Shown: in pieces, positions 10,849 through 21,399 of the stretch
How positions within the stretch are numbered: position 1 is the stretch's first letter
How the letters are laid out: every line of letters begins with the position of its first letter
From: Bidens hawaiensis
Taxonomy: Eukaryota > Streptophyta > Magnoliopsida > Asterales > Asteraceae
Assembly: GCA_021521415.1 (NCBI GenBank)
Contig: JAIQDT010009149.1
Coordinates: 1-64,000 of the forward strand
Reading direction: 5' to 3'
Length of the DNA stretch: 64,000 bases
Position numbers and translations under genes: made by a program
Notes under the pieces: generated by a model
What the model was told of the DNA's origin: nothing
What the model saw: the letters and a program-made list of their open reading frames with translations, nothing else
Databases searched by the model: none

Positions 10849-12813
10849 TTACTTCATTCCTGCAAGATCGAAACCCTAAAACAGAAAACATATCATCATT
10901 CATGAAGGATCGTTCAAAAAACTCTTGTTATCTTCAGAGAAATATGAATTCCATTTGATTCTTATATAATAAGAAAGACACAACTATGTATTTAACTTAA
11001 ATAAGATTAATATTTAGACTTATCCATACACAACTTTTGTTTCTTTACTCACTTGGCAATACTTTTCTAAAACGAGAAACATTCTACTTTTAAGTGATCT
11101 AATTAACACGTATGACGGTATGAGTTCAGGTAAAGGCTCTACTAAATATTGGGTGGCTCAGGTCAAATCCTTTATGAAATGGGTGGAGTAGCAGAAACTA
11201 TCGCCAGAAGGTCTATTTCAACAGCAACATCCAAAATGACTATATGAGATCAATTCATCATTTCAGGATAAAAAAGAAATAAGTGATAAGAAGAGGTGTG
11301 TAGGGATTTTTTGAGCAAAATTTTATTTCATTTTTGTTTTGAACGTTGTATGGTGAAAAATAGATAATTAAATAAATGATATGATTCAATCGCATACCCT
11401 TTTGAATGTCTTTTGAATGTAGCAAATAACAACGGGCTAATGTGAATTTGAATTACATCAGCTAGCAATCGAGGATATGCACATATTAAGAAAAATGATA
11501 TAGTTTATGAGACAATATATTTAAGTAACTTAAATTGAGAAATATACTTTTAGTTACAAACAATTCTGTATTCTTAACCAACAACTGCTGAAGAAAACTT
11601 ACAGTGTTGATGCTCCCTGACATGGATCCATTTGGTATATGCCCAGCCCACTGTTGCAAACATTGGAAGACGAATTAACAAAACCCAAGTTTACAAATAA
11701 AGAAAAAAAATCTATATATACACATACAAATATTATATATAGGGACTTATAATTTTCAAATCAGTATTAACGAAACCAATAAAATCAAGCTAAAAACAAT
11801 ATAAAATTTGTAATTACATTTTTCGCAGCAGTGCTGAAAGCTTCTCGGTGAGGTATTTGCGGATTTGAAGCCTTGATGCGTTGTATCTCCTCTCTATATT
11901 AAAATTTCACACAAAAGAGCATATTATTAACAACGAAAATGCGAAAAATTTCGAAAAAGTCAAGAGCTGTTGGTAGTTTGGCTGTTAACTCACTTCATGA
12001 ATTGATTATAAGCAGATGGAAGCCTGTGTTTCTTCTCAGGTGCTGTATAGCCACGAAAAAAAAAAGTGAATTTTGTAAAAATAGTTGTAATTTTTTATAT
12101 TTATACTTCAAAAATAATTATACTGAAGAAGAACTGATGAGTACGTTTGACAACGAACGGAGCTTTTGGTGATGTGGGTTCATTTGATGTGGATGATGAA
12201 GATGATGAAGATTGAGTACCCCTTTTAAAATCACTCGAGAAACCAGCCTGTTTGCAGGTTTAAGACAAAACATTCTTAAAAAACATCCTTAATTCCAAGA
12301 TTATATGTCGGAATAAATACTAATCTTAGGTGATTAAATTGAAGTGTTTTTTGTTTCTATTTCATAGTAAATTAAGCACAAAATATATTTTATAGAAATT
12401 ATTTACGAGAAACAAACCTGAAAAGGTCGAAGGGAGGGATGATCAGGATGAGAAGCCCTAATGGTCAGAAATGATAAATTGCTACAATGTCCACATTTCA
12501 CAGTCACTGTATCCAAAAGCCTCTTGCATGGTATCCCTACCTATATATATATTAATGAACACAAAAAAAAAATCAGATTATTCACACATAAAGCATCAAT
12601 ATCTATGTATACATACAAGGATATGATGTATGTGCCCTATTAAAACAATTGTCTTGTATTCATTCAAAAACAAAGTTGGATCACATAAATATATACCGCT
12701 AGAAGGGTACTGCAGAAGTTGCAACGAACATAACAAAGGTGTTGATCCGAAGGTGTTTGATCGGCTGGTTGATCCATATTTGCTACCCTCTCGGCTTGCA
12801 CTTCAAAGTTCAT
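10849..12813 (-). CDS. CRC: YABBY transcription factor, CRABS CLAW orthologue (seven exons)
   Basis: Nuclear YABBY DNA-binding protein. In Arabidopsis, CRC sets carpel polarity and growth, floral meristem termination and nectary formation. Exons on the minus strand are 12697-12813, 12418-12540, 12145-12247, 11994-12042, 11818-11893, 11603-11650 and 10849-10875. All six introns are GT-AG, and the phases join to 180 codons plus TAA, close to the 181 residues I recall for Arabidopsis CRC. The zinc finger uses C31, C34, C55 and C58 and contains [19 protein letters not shown], very close to CRC. A seven-Ser run lies at 93-99. [18 protein letters not shown] leads into the YABBY domain (about 114-163, with [20 protein letters not shown]). 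One oddity is NQF where the family usually has NRF. The gene looks intact. The last exon, encoding GFDLAGMK, is the least certain. Confidence 0.93.
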
Positions 12814-12986
12814 GATCACACGAATGAAAACCGTGACCGTTGAATCAGTGGTTCACAAACTATAGGTTTTATATTAATCAGTGGATGATTATATGTAGAT
12901 AAATATAGAGAGAGGATTGCATATATGAAAAGGGTCCATTAGGGTTTGATAGGGAGGGAAATATATAGGAGTAAATGTAGGGTTAG
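12814..12986 (-). promoter_or_regulatory. Remaining proximal CRC promoter and 5' leader
   Basis: These 173 bp are all that separates the CRC start codon from the copia LTR. On the minus strand a TATA-like CTATATTTATC lies around 12900, about 90 bp before the ATG, next to a CT-rich tract. A second TATA-like stretch lies near 12960. The expected distal promoter now lies beyond the inserted element, from 23851 on. Confidence 0.5.
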
Positions 12987-13396
12987 TGTCGGTTACCAGC
13001 CGGATCTACACGGAATATCTCGTTCTAAGGTGCGGAATCCCTACGTAAGACGTTACGAGCGTAGAAGACGATACACGTTAACACGATCAAACACAAGTTA
13101 CAATAAACAAAGACACGTTGTATTGCAACTGGAAACACGTGATTCACTGATCACCGATTACACAAAATGAATAACTCGTAAAAACTAAAACTTTAAAACT
13201 CTGTCGTAACCTAGGCTATTTAAGAGTCGACAACTTCGCCTAACATGTTTAGGCGAAGTTGTCCCTAACTTCGCTTATTCCACAAGTTCGCCTATATTAG
13301 CAAACTTGTGAGCTAACTTCGCTTAATACAAAATACAAATCCAACTAACTCGATTACAGACACTAGACACTGAACTACTGACATCATGTACCAACA
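12987..13396 (-). repeat. 3' LTR of copia copy A
   Basis: 410 bp, starting TGTCGGTT and ending CCAACA on the plus strand, next to TSD GTTAG. It contains a perfect hairpin at 13231-13261 (13-bp arms CAACTTCGCCTAA with a 5-base loop) and a second, slightly decayed one with CACAAGTTCGC just after it. Confidence 0.93.
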
Positions 13397-13407
13397 GACT
13401 CCCCCTT
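13397..13407 (-). promoter_or_regulatory. Polypurine tract of copia copy A
   Basis: On the minus strand AAGGGGGAGTC directly precedes the 3' LTR. This is the expected position for priming plus-strand DNA synthesis and fixes the element's orientation. Confidence 0.8.
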
Positions 13408-13477
13408 GGCAGTAGCTTCATATCTCTATCTTCAAACACGTGTCTTGTAATCTTCAACAATCTTGTATCTTTCATCT

Positions 13478-16397
13478 TCAAGCATGAACTCCTTCTCGTA
13501 CACAAACCGAAACAACTCTTTGATATTTCTTCGCTTCTTCTTTCCAAGCAGGAATATAAAATATTTTCTTCTTGTTCAGCACCTGCAGATCAGCTTGAGA
13601 CAAATTCACCAAGTTCATTGGATCATACACTCTCAGCAGCTCTTGTTCATCTTCATTCTCCATTACTGCTTCAGCTGTTTCACAATCCACATACCACCAC
13701 TTCAGATCTTTGAGCACATCATTGGGCATTTGTTTCATCGGCACTTCTTTTAAACACCGGATCGGCTTATACTTCATGATCATCCAAGGCTTGACATCTG
13801 CTCTCATCCCTCTATCTTTATCTTCAATAAGTTTTCCTTTATGTGGTTTCAACAGCTCGAACTTTTTCTCTTTTATACTTTCCTTCCAAACAATCTTTCC
13901 AATGACCCTAGCCAGGTTATCATCACTCCTGTTTATCAACCCCAACCTGGCTAAGTCCTTCACTTCACACTCAGGCAACGTATTCAACGATCTCAACAGT
14001 CTCTTTAAGTACTGAACCCCATCATACCTTTTAATCACAAAGAGCCTCAACTGCTCATCATATAACCAGCATATAATCCCCTTTTTCGATTCAGCATAAC
14101 CCCTGATGTTGTAACTTTTCATGAACATAGTAGGGACCGCCGGTTTCTTAGTCTTAACGAACCACCGAGCGTAGCCTTCTTTCCATCTTGGCTGCTCCTC
14201 CCATTCCGTCTCATCGCTTCCCATATCTTGACCCATATCTGCCTTATCAACTTCCGGAATCTCGTGCTCAACGTTCTCCTCCACAATCTCTCCTTCTTCA
14301 ATCTCACTATCAATGACAATCTCAGCCCCTATCTTCTCTATCTCCTCCATCGGTAACACATCCTCATCACCTATATCATCATCTAACACCTCCTCAGCAT
14401 CCACAACCACCACATCATCACCCCCTGAACCGCCAGCTGCACTCGTTGACACCCCCTGAGATGTGGAAGTCCCAAGGGCTTGTTCAGTTCTTGGCAACTC
14501 TCCACCTGCACCTTTCGATGCATTAGGATCATCGTCTCGATCATTACGCTTCTTCGTCCTCAGCTCATCACCCTTACAGCCCGTCTCCCCCTGAGATGCC
14601 AAGAACTGTTTCAAAGCATCAATTATTTTTCCATGTTCGATCAGCAGGGACGACTGTATCTGATTCTCTGTAACGAGGCGCTGAATAGCATGAGTCTGGA
14701 TAAGATTTACCCTTGATTGTTCTGCCACGACCCTTTCTAGTGCTGCTATTCGTTCCGAGTAGGATAAGGTTGCATCGAAATCAAACCTCAGATGTGATAT
14801 ATCTTGAGTGTACTGAGGAGGGATCTCCAATGTAACCGGGACCTCAGAAGTAGGTGTAAACGTAACCTCAGGTGGTATCGTAACTGACAATCCTGCAGTA
14901 GCTACAACTGTCGACCCAATAAATCTTGCCACGACCTCCGTTGGAGTAAAAGTTGGAGGTGGCAAAGATACACTCTCCGGAGTCGAGAGTTGGAATGTAG
15001 TGGGTGGGATGCCGAAGGAAGATGAGGTAGTCACCACGGGAACATCCGTGGCGATTGGCCCTGTAACTTGCAATGGTGTAGGGACTATAGTCATACCAGA
15101 CAGTGCGGGTGGAGTGAAACGAACCACCCTTGAGCTCTCACCAGCTCCCGAACCTGCACCTGCCCGTTCCCTTCTCGATCTATGGACCAACTGATGTAAA
15201 TCTTCCTCAAAATCCGACTCACTGTCATCATTGTCTCTCTTCCTCTTCCCATGAATCCTTTCTTGTGTAACCAAAATCCGTCTAGCTTCAGCCACATCAT
15301 CATCTGAAGAATCAGAATCAGCCTTAGTCGTAGCTGCCCTAGCAACATCCACACTAGTAACCCGGGCTACCGAGACCTGTACCTCTTCCTCAGGGTCAAC
15401 ACGCTCCATATCAAAAAATCCTTGACCGCCAAACGCAGCTTCAAGGTCTACATTTTTCTCCGGTGCCACAACAGGAGCAGCAGGTAAAGCTTGTTGTACC
15501 TCAGGTGGTGGTTGAGGTGCTCCAGCCTGTTGTGGTTGAGGATCCCGAAACTCCTCCCCACGAGCTGGAACATACTCTGGGTTGATCAAGTACCCGAATA
15601 ATGGAGTATGTCGAGGACAGAGCTCAGGTTTGCTTCTTGCACTCGATGATCTGCACTGAGCGAAGATCCTCTTGCTGACACTTTCCACATTTCTAATTGG
15701 GCGGCGCTGAGGTAACGTGGGAGCGACGTGATTCAAGATCATTTGTAGGAATCCTGGATACATCAGAAATCTCTCACGCGCCACCGCTCGTCTTTGACGA
15801 TCTATCACGTAAAATACCACTGACTAAAGCTGTAACGCTTATTCTAAGTCAGTGCAGTCATCGCCGACTGCATGGTCGCACCCATTCCATCTGTACCAGC
15901 CTTTCTCCCTGACATGCACACGATCATCACGTGCATAAGAAATCGCCATTGGTCTAACAAGAATCCCTTTCGTCTTTATCTCCCAATGGACCAGAATATC
16001 CCATCCTCAGAAAAGCACCATCTCTGAATGGAGCCACAAAGTCTGTAGGATCGTCTCTCGTTTCATCCCCAAACTGTAAAGCCGCCCTAATCTGTTCAGA
16101 CGAGAACTGTACAATCTGATTGTTAACCGTTGCACGCATAACCGGGGGCTCCACTCGACAGTCATATTCCACTGTCTGCCAGAAATATTCTATGTTTGGC
16201 AATGAGAGAGGCAGTGTTGTAGTAATAGCGTGGAAGATACGCGAGCGGAGTAGAAATGTGATGATCTAGCGGAAATCATCAACACCGCTCGCATCCGGGT
16301 CCAATGTGATGTACATGTTATGCCCCGGGAAAAACTGTCGATGGTTATCTCCACCTTCATCACCACCTGCACCACCTGCTCCAGCTACAGCTGCCAT
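13478..16397 (-). pseudogene. Extra ORF 3' of pol in copia copy A (env-like position, function unknown)
   Basis: The N-terminal part starts at 16397 (MAAVAGAGGAGG). It is cut by a stop at 16266-16268 and a frameshift near 15960. From 15820 a 780-codon frame is open. Visible features are YFWQTVEYDCRVEPPV near the start, a Pro/Gln-rich stretch, an acidic and basic segment (15165-15323, absent from copy B), and a Thr/Pro/Val-rich region. A likely coiled coil follows (YSERIAALERVVAEQ onward, about residues 345-410), then an acidic stretch and a conserved-looking C-terminal 200 residues (YNIRGYAESKKGIICWLYDE). No signal peptide or membrane segment is seen. Its place after pol matches the env-like ORFs of SIRE-type copia elements, but I do not recognise the protein. 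Confidence 0.6.
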
Positions 16398-18445
16398 TTC
16401 TGCAACACAAACAGTCTAAGTTAGAGAAACGTCAAGGCAAATCACAAGTTCGCCTGTTACCATGAGCGAAGTTATGATTTATTCTGTATAGATGAAGTTA
16501 GAGGTGGGGCGAAGTTGGGAACAACTTCGCCTCAACTTGAACTTCGCGTAATAAATGTAATATAAAAAGGGCAAGGCGAAGTTAATGATAACTTCGCCTA
16601 ACCACAACTTCGCCTCATATACTGTTACATAATTAATTATCAGGCGAAGTTAAACCTCAGGCGAAGTTAAGGATAACTTCGCCTAAACTGTAAGTTCGCC
16701 TGAATATGAATCGGCAACAGTTAGATGTTAAATACGAAGTGATTTCGGTCAATTTGGAGATTGCGACTCTCGTAAAACATGTTTTTAAGACGATCTAGAT
16801 GATCAAGTTGATTACGACCACGTAATAACAGGTTTGAAAATCGGGTGTTGAGGTTTCGACTAAACAGGGTCGCGAATCGGGTCGAAACGACCGTTGATTT
16901 ACGTCAATGACAGTGATTATACGATATTATCGACACTACACACCTATAACTAGGATTAGAAACTGAAAATGAAAACACAGATTGATCGAGATATCTTCGC
17001 TTAGGGCTACTGGGATATAAGTTCGCTGGTTGTTTTGAAAAATAATAATTCGTTTGACCAAAAAAAAATATCTTTATATAGGGTCAAGATTATACAGGCG
17101 AAGTTATGGATAACTTCGCCTATTGCAGGCGAAGTTATGGATAACTTCGCTGATATGAAAATTTACATAACAAACCCCTATAATTTGAACAATTTGCAAT
17201 TAAGTTTTAAAACATCCTTTAAAGAGTTAAATGATACGATCAAGACCAAGTAACCAGGTATAAAATCATACAACTACATAAGTAGAATAAAATTTTAAAA
17301 ATAAAGTACACGGGATCAAATTTCAGTCTCGACAGAGACTACCATGTTTTAGAAAAGATCCGAACAGGAATCATACTAATTAAGTGACTGTCACACAGAT
17401 CCATGTTCAGCTGTATTATGACATAAAGAAACAGGTTGTAAGCAGGTAAATAACTTATAATGGTTTTCATTGCTTCTGTGTTACGGGTTAGGTTCAATTA
17501 AGCTCAAAACTTAAATGGGCAACACCTCAGAGATTGTGATGTCTCCTATCTATTCTCAAAGCGTATTTGGCTTTCCCCAAGTCACCCCGAGTTGACCTCG
17601 ACCCGTAGTGTCTGATTAAATAGTAAGTACTCTTCGATCTTTAGACTCTTCTTCCCGTTCTCTTTCTCACATCTTGATTGAGAAGTATTAACCTTATAAG
17701 CTCTAGACTGTCTCAGTAACATTTTTTTTTTAAGTATTTACACAGTTTCAGAGTCGTAAACAACTGCAAGTCCCGAATCTGGATCACTGCAGTTTCTTGA
17801 CACGCTATCTTCACGGGAATCCGAACACTCACGGGCTCGTGTATGACTGGGTAATCGCTTTTCTGCCTATCATTCGGAATGATATATATGGAGACATGCA
17901 CAACTCTTAAGGAGTTTCCACGTAAAATCGAGGAGATTTAGTTAGTATCACTTCTACTTTTACGCACCATAAAAAGCCACCATGACATACAATGACTGTT
18001 CTAAAGTCTTTTAGGCCTAATAACTTCACTAGTTAAGCACACAGAATCAGTATATCTATCACTTTCCAAGGTTGGATCAATTTTCTGTTAAACATAGTAA
18101 AGGAACTTCTTACGAAGTAGTAGACTTGAAAAATAATTTCATCTCCCAAAAAAAATTTATAACTTCTATCGCCCCGATCAAGTCGAAGTCTTCAGGTAAA
18201 CGGCTATCCTGAAGATCCAATGGATCAACTGGACCGACCACATACGAGTATGTGTCCTTCTAACTAAGTATGAACGACTAATTTTCAGCGAAAGAATAAA
18301 AACACATCATAAACCGCCCCCGTCACTTTCAGTCATCTGTTTAATGGCTATCCTCATATTCTACAAGTAGAAATGAGGACCAAACATATCCGAAGATATG
18401 TCCTTCAAACTGAAGCAACCGACATAATTCTAAGCGATAGTGACG
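16398..18445. other. Non-coding spacer between RNase H and the extra ORF, copy A
   Basis: About 2 kb with only short accidental frames. The part near the extra ORF (16450-17150) holds a cluster of palindromes; 17200-18440 has no feature I recognise. The same DNA is present in copy B with very few changes. It may carry a promoter or splice site for the extra ORF, which is only an inference from position. Confidence 0.6.
16508..17150. repeat. Array of GGCGAAGTT/AACTTCGCC palindromes, copy A 3' region
   Basis: Perfect inverted repeats lie at 16508-16531 (10-bp arms), 16574-16599 and 16659-16684 (11-bp arms), 17096-17121 (12-bp arms) and 17129-17150 (10-bp arms). Loops are 2-4 bases. Single half-sites lie between them. 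The same core recurs in the LTRs and leader of this element. Confidence 0.9.

Positions 18446-18468
<23 letters not shown>
18446..18468. repeat. T23 run (poly-A on the element's coding strand), copy A
   Basis: An uninterrupted run of 23 T, i.e. A23 in the minus sense, about 30 bases after the RNase H stop codon. Copy B has 22 at the matching place. It may mark an old 3' end captured in the element. Confidence 0.9.
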
Positions 18469-18476
<8 letters not shown>

Positions 18477-18495
18477 TCAAAAACGAAAAACACGG

Positions 18496-18960
18496 TTACT
18501 CGGGATTGATCATCCCATTTAACTCAACAAGGTTTTGAAAACGAGTATTGTCAAACGCTTTAGTAAACAAATCAGCGAAATTATCTAACGAATCAACCTT
18601 TTCGAGCACAATCAATTTCTTCTCAGCACAATCCCGTATAAAATGATGACGGATGTCAATGTGTTTAGTTTTGCTATGCTTTACGGGATTGTTAGTTACT
18701 GAGATAGCAGCAGTGTTATCTATGCAAATAGGAGTATGAGTGAAATTCAGACCATAATCGCGCAATTGCTGTTGTATCCAAAGAACCTGGGAGCAGCAGT
18801 TCGATGCTGCCATGTATTCTGCTTCACAGGTAGAAATGGCGACTGAGGTCTGCTTCTTGCACTTCCATGACACTAATCTGCCTCCAAGAAACTGACATCC
18901 ACCTGTTGTTGACTTCCGATTCTGATTGCTTTTGACAGAAGACACGATTCTTCTGTTGCC
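18496..18960 (-). pseudogene. Copia RNase H domain, copy A
   Basis: A 149-codon frame. NRKSTTGGCQFLGGRLVSW is followed by STCEAEYMAASNC (catalytic Glu), IDNTAAISVTNNP (Asp) and KTKHIDIRHHFIRD. These are the signature motifs of the Ty1/copia RNase H C-terminal region, and all remain intact. The preceding reverse transcriptase is missing: the frame is joined, out of frame, to the protease segment near 18945. The domain is near identical in copy B. Confidence 0.88.
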
Positions 18961-19358
18961 ATCTCAGTCGACCTCATGTCCATAACATACGTATTCTTTT
19001 CCCTTGGAGCCTTCATTACTATCCAATCCTCTGGTATCTTGAAACCAGGACACAGTACGATCACTTCATTCTTGGTAAAGTGCACAGTGTAATCTTTGTC
19101 ACAGATCTGCGATACACTCAGGAGATTATGCTTTAGTTCTTCAACGAAATTCACCTTCTCTAACTTCATTTTGCCATTAGTCACTGTCCCAATTCCAGTA
19201 ATCCTTCCACCACTCTCTCCAGCAAAACTAACTCTTCCTCCCTGAACAGGTTTCCACTCGTGTAACAAATTCTTGTTACCCGTCATGTACCGGGAACAGC
19301 CGCTATCCACAACCCATAGATTGTTTGCAGCCCTGTTCAACTGTTCCTGCACGATCAA
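18873..19358 (-). pseudogene. Copia aspartic protease with truncated GAG-pre-integrase region, copy A
   Basis: LWVVDSGCSRYMTGNKNLLH (residues about 14-33) carries the DSG protease active site in the form usual for plant copia elements. It is followed by HNLLSVSQICDKDYTVHF, the start of the GAG-pre-integrase region. The frame then runs into the RNase H segment in another frame, so the integrase core and the whole reverse transcriptase (normally more than 2 kb) have been deleted. Confidence 0.85.
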
Positions 19359-20440
19359 AGCAAAGGATTAAAATCTGGGGACCCAAGACCTATTGGTCTT
19401 GGGTCGATTAAATCTGTTAAAATGCATCCCGTACTTTGGCTGTCCAAAGTTAGTATTAGTATGATTTCTGTAAGTCCTAAAAGGATACCTTCTTGTAGAT
19501 TGACTATGAGGCCATCCAAACCTTCGTGAATTAAATGAATTATTACTAATGGTTTGGTTGTTAACAGGGAAAAACTGAGATCGATTTCTTTGAAAACCTG
19601 GATTAGTCCAATATCTGAACTTTGATGAATTTTCATTTTTACAATTATAGTAATTACCGTTAGTTCTATTCTCAGTTTTCGAAGGCCTCATACCTCTGAA
19701 TCTCTGCTTCAGAAGGCAATCAGCAATCAGGTGTCCTATTTGATTGCATCTGAAACAACTCCTGTGTTCAACTTTCGTATCAATAGTTGTTTTAGATGTT
19801 GAGGCTGCATTACTGCCCGTTTGTCTAACATATGGTGGGACATACGGGTTTAGTGGAGAATTCTTTTCAGTTGGTTTATGTTCCTCTCCACGTTTTGGTA
19901 ACACTTCCTCTTCTTGTCTCACTCGACTCGGATGACTTGTTCGAATTTGATGAGACAGGACTAGGAACAGAAATCTTAACATTAGAAACAGGCTTACTCG
20001 TTTCGCCTTTACTAACTTCTGGATCTTTAATCGTAACCTTAACCGGAACTGTCTGGCCAATTTCAACATCAACGGATTTCTGATTACTAGGATCATAAGG
20101 GTAGTTATGATTATAAGGTGGTGGAACTTCATTATATCCAATTCCTCCCCTTTTAACTGGGGAACGTTGATCACTTACAAGGTGATCAAGTATAGCAGAG
20201 GAATTTCTAAATTGCTCAAGCTTTCTGTTAAGTTCCACCACTTTCACCTGGTGATCAGCTATCTGTTTATCCCTTTCAGCTATTAGTTTGGTTTTCTCTT
20301 CTAACACTTCATAGCTAAGATCAATTACTTGTATTTTTTTAGTAGACTGGCTTTAAGACTTCTGATATCTTTCTCACTAGCTTTTATTTTTACCTTGTAA
20401 CTATTTTCTCTAGCTTTAGTGTAATGATGATCTTCTTTTA

Positions 20441-21399
20441 GGGGGTGTTTGGTACAGAGAATGGAAAAGGAGAGAAAATAGAAATGGAAATGGAATTGTA
20501 GAGAAAGAGAATTGGTATGGAGAATGAGAATCATTTCTCTTGTTTGGTACACGAGAAAATAAACAGAGAACTCTTCCATACCCAACCCCACCTCCACCCA
20601 ACCTGACACCACTCACCACCGCAGCCCCATCACCACAGCCCCACCACCACAGCACCACCACCACAGCCCCACCACCACCACCAGCCCTACACCACCAGCA
20701 CCACCACCACAGCCCTTTCATCAACCACAGCCCACCACCACCGGCTGCCGCCACCAAATCCCCTTCTTCAACCACAGTACACAAGAAATTAAAAAGATTC
20801 AAATTTTTGGAACATAAGATATAGAAAAAGGAGGCTCAGATCTGTCATCACTGCCTCTTTGGAGATTTTGTGGTGGTGGTTGTGGTGGCGATGATGATGA
20901 TGATGATAATCAGAAGCCACCTGCGACCACCGCCGATTTCCACCACCACTGTCACCCACCTGCGACCACAATCACCAGACCATCTGAAAACCCTAACCTA
21001 CCACGAACCACCACTTGAAACCCTAATCTCCGTTCACCCGTACCACCTGCAACCTACAACCAGTTACCATCTCTGTGTTCACCACTGCGAACGGCGGAGA
21101 CGGGGTGGTGGTTGCAGACTTGGAGACGAGGTGGCGGCCGGAGACGAGGTGGTGGCCGGAGACGGGGTGGTGGCCGGAGACGAGGTGGTGGTCGGAGACG
21201 AGGTGGTGGCCGGAGACGAGGTGGTGACATGCTATGAGGAGGCTGCTGAGAAATGGATTTCTCTTTGTTTTAAAGAGAAATGGAATTCTCTAGTTTTAGA
21301 GAAATAGAAAGAGAAATAGAAATGAAAAGTGGAAAACAAACAAAAGAAATATTTCTAATTCCATTTCTCCCCAATCAAATCTCTCTACCAAACACCCCC
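20441..21399. mobile_element. Non-autonomous PIF/Harbinger-type element inside copia gag, TSD TTA
   Basis: Exact 14-bp terminal inverted repeats GGGGGTGTTTGGTA/TACCAAACACCCCC are flanked by TTA (20438-20440 and 21400-21402). Length is 959 bp with no transposase. Both subterminal regions are rich in GAGAAATGGAA-like repeats. The core holds CCACCA-rich DNA (20580-20760) and an 18-bp minisatellite. Copy B lacks the element and has an 11-base deletion at this very site. Confidence 0.93.
21122..21229. repeat. 18-bp minisatellite, about six units
   Basis: Units beginning GGAGACGAGGTGGTGGCC start at 21122, 21140, 21158, 21176, 21194 and 21212, with a diverged relative at 21096. The array lies inside the Harbinger-type element. 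It opens a frame of repeated short Gly/Asp/Val-rich residues that I take as accidental. Confidence 0.9.

Noticed and set aside
11939..12815. Plus-strand frames of 60-77 codons over the YABBY gene
   Set aside because: They are antisense to the CRC exons and introns.
12886..12972. CArG-box-like sequences in the proximal CRC promoter
   Set aside because: The candidates are one base short of, or differ from, CC(A/T)6GG, so I do not claim MADS-factor sites.
16508..17150. Regularly repeated palindromes as a CRISPR array
   Set aside because: Eukaryotic context, irregular spacing, no spacers and no Cas genes; the repeats are part of an LTR element.
20540..21307. Frames of 94, 128 and 145 codons in the second Harbinger-type element
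   Set aside because: They arise from CCACCA and 18-bp repeats; composition, not coding.
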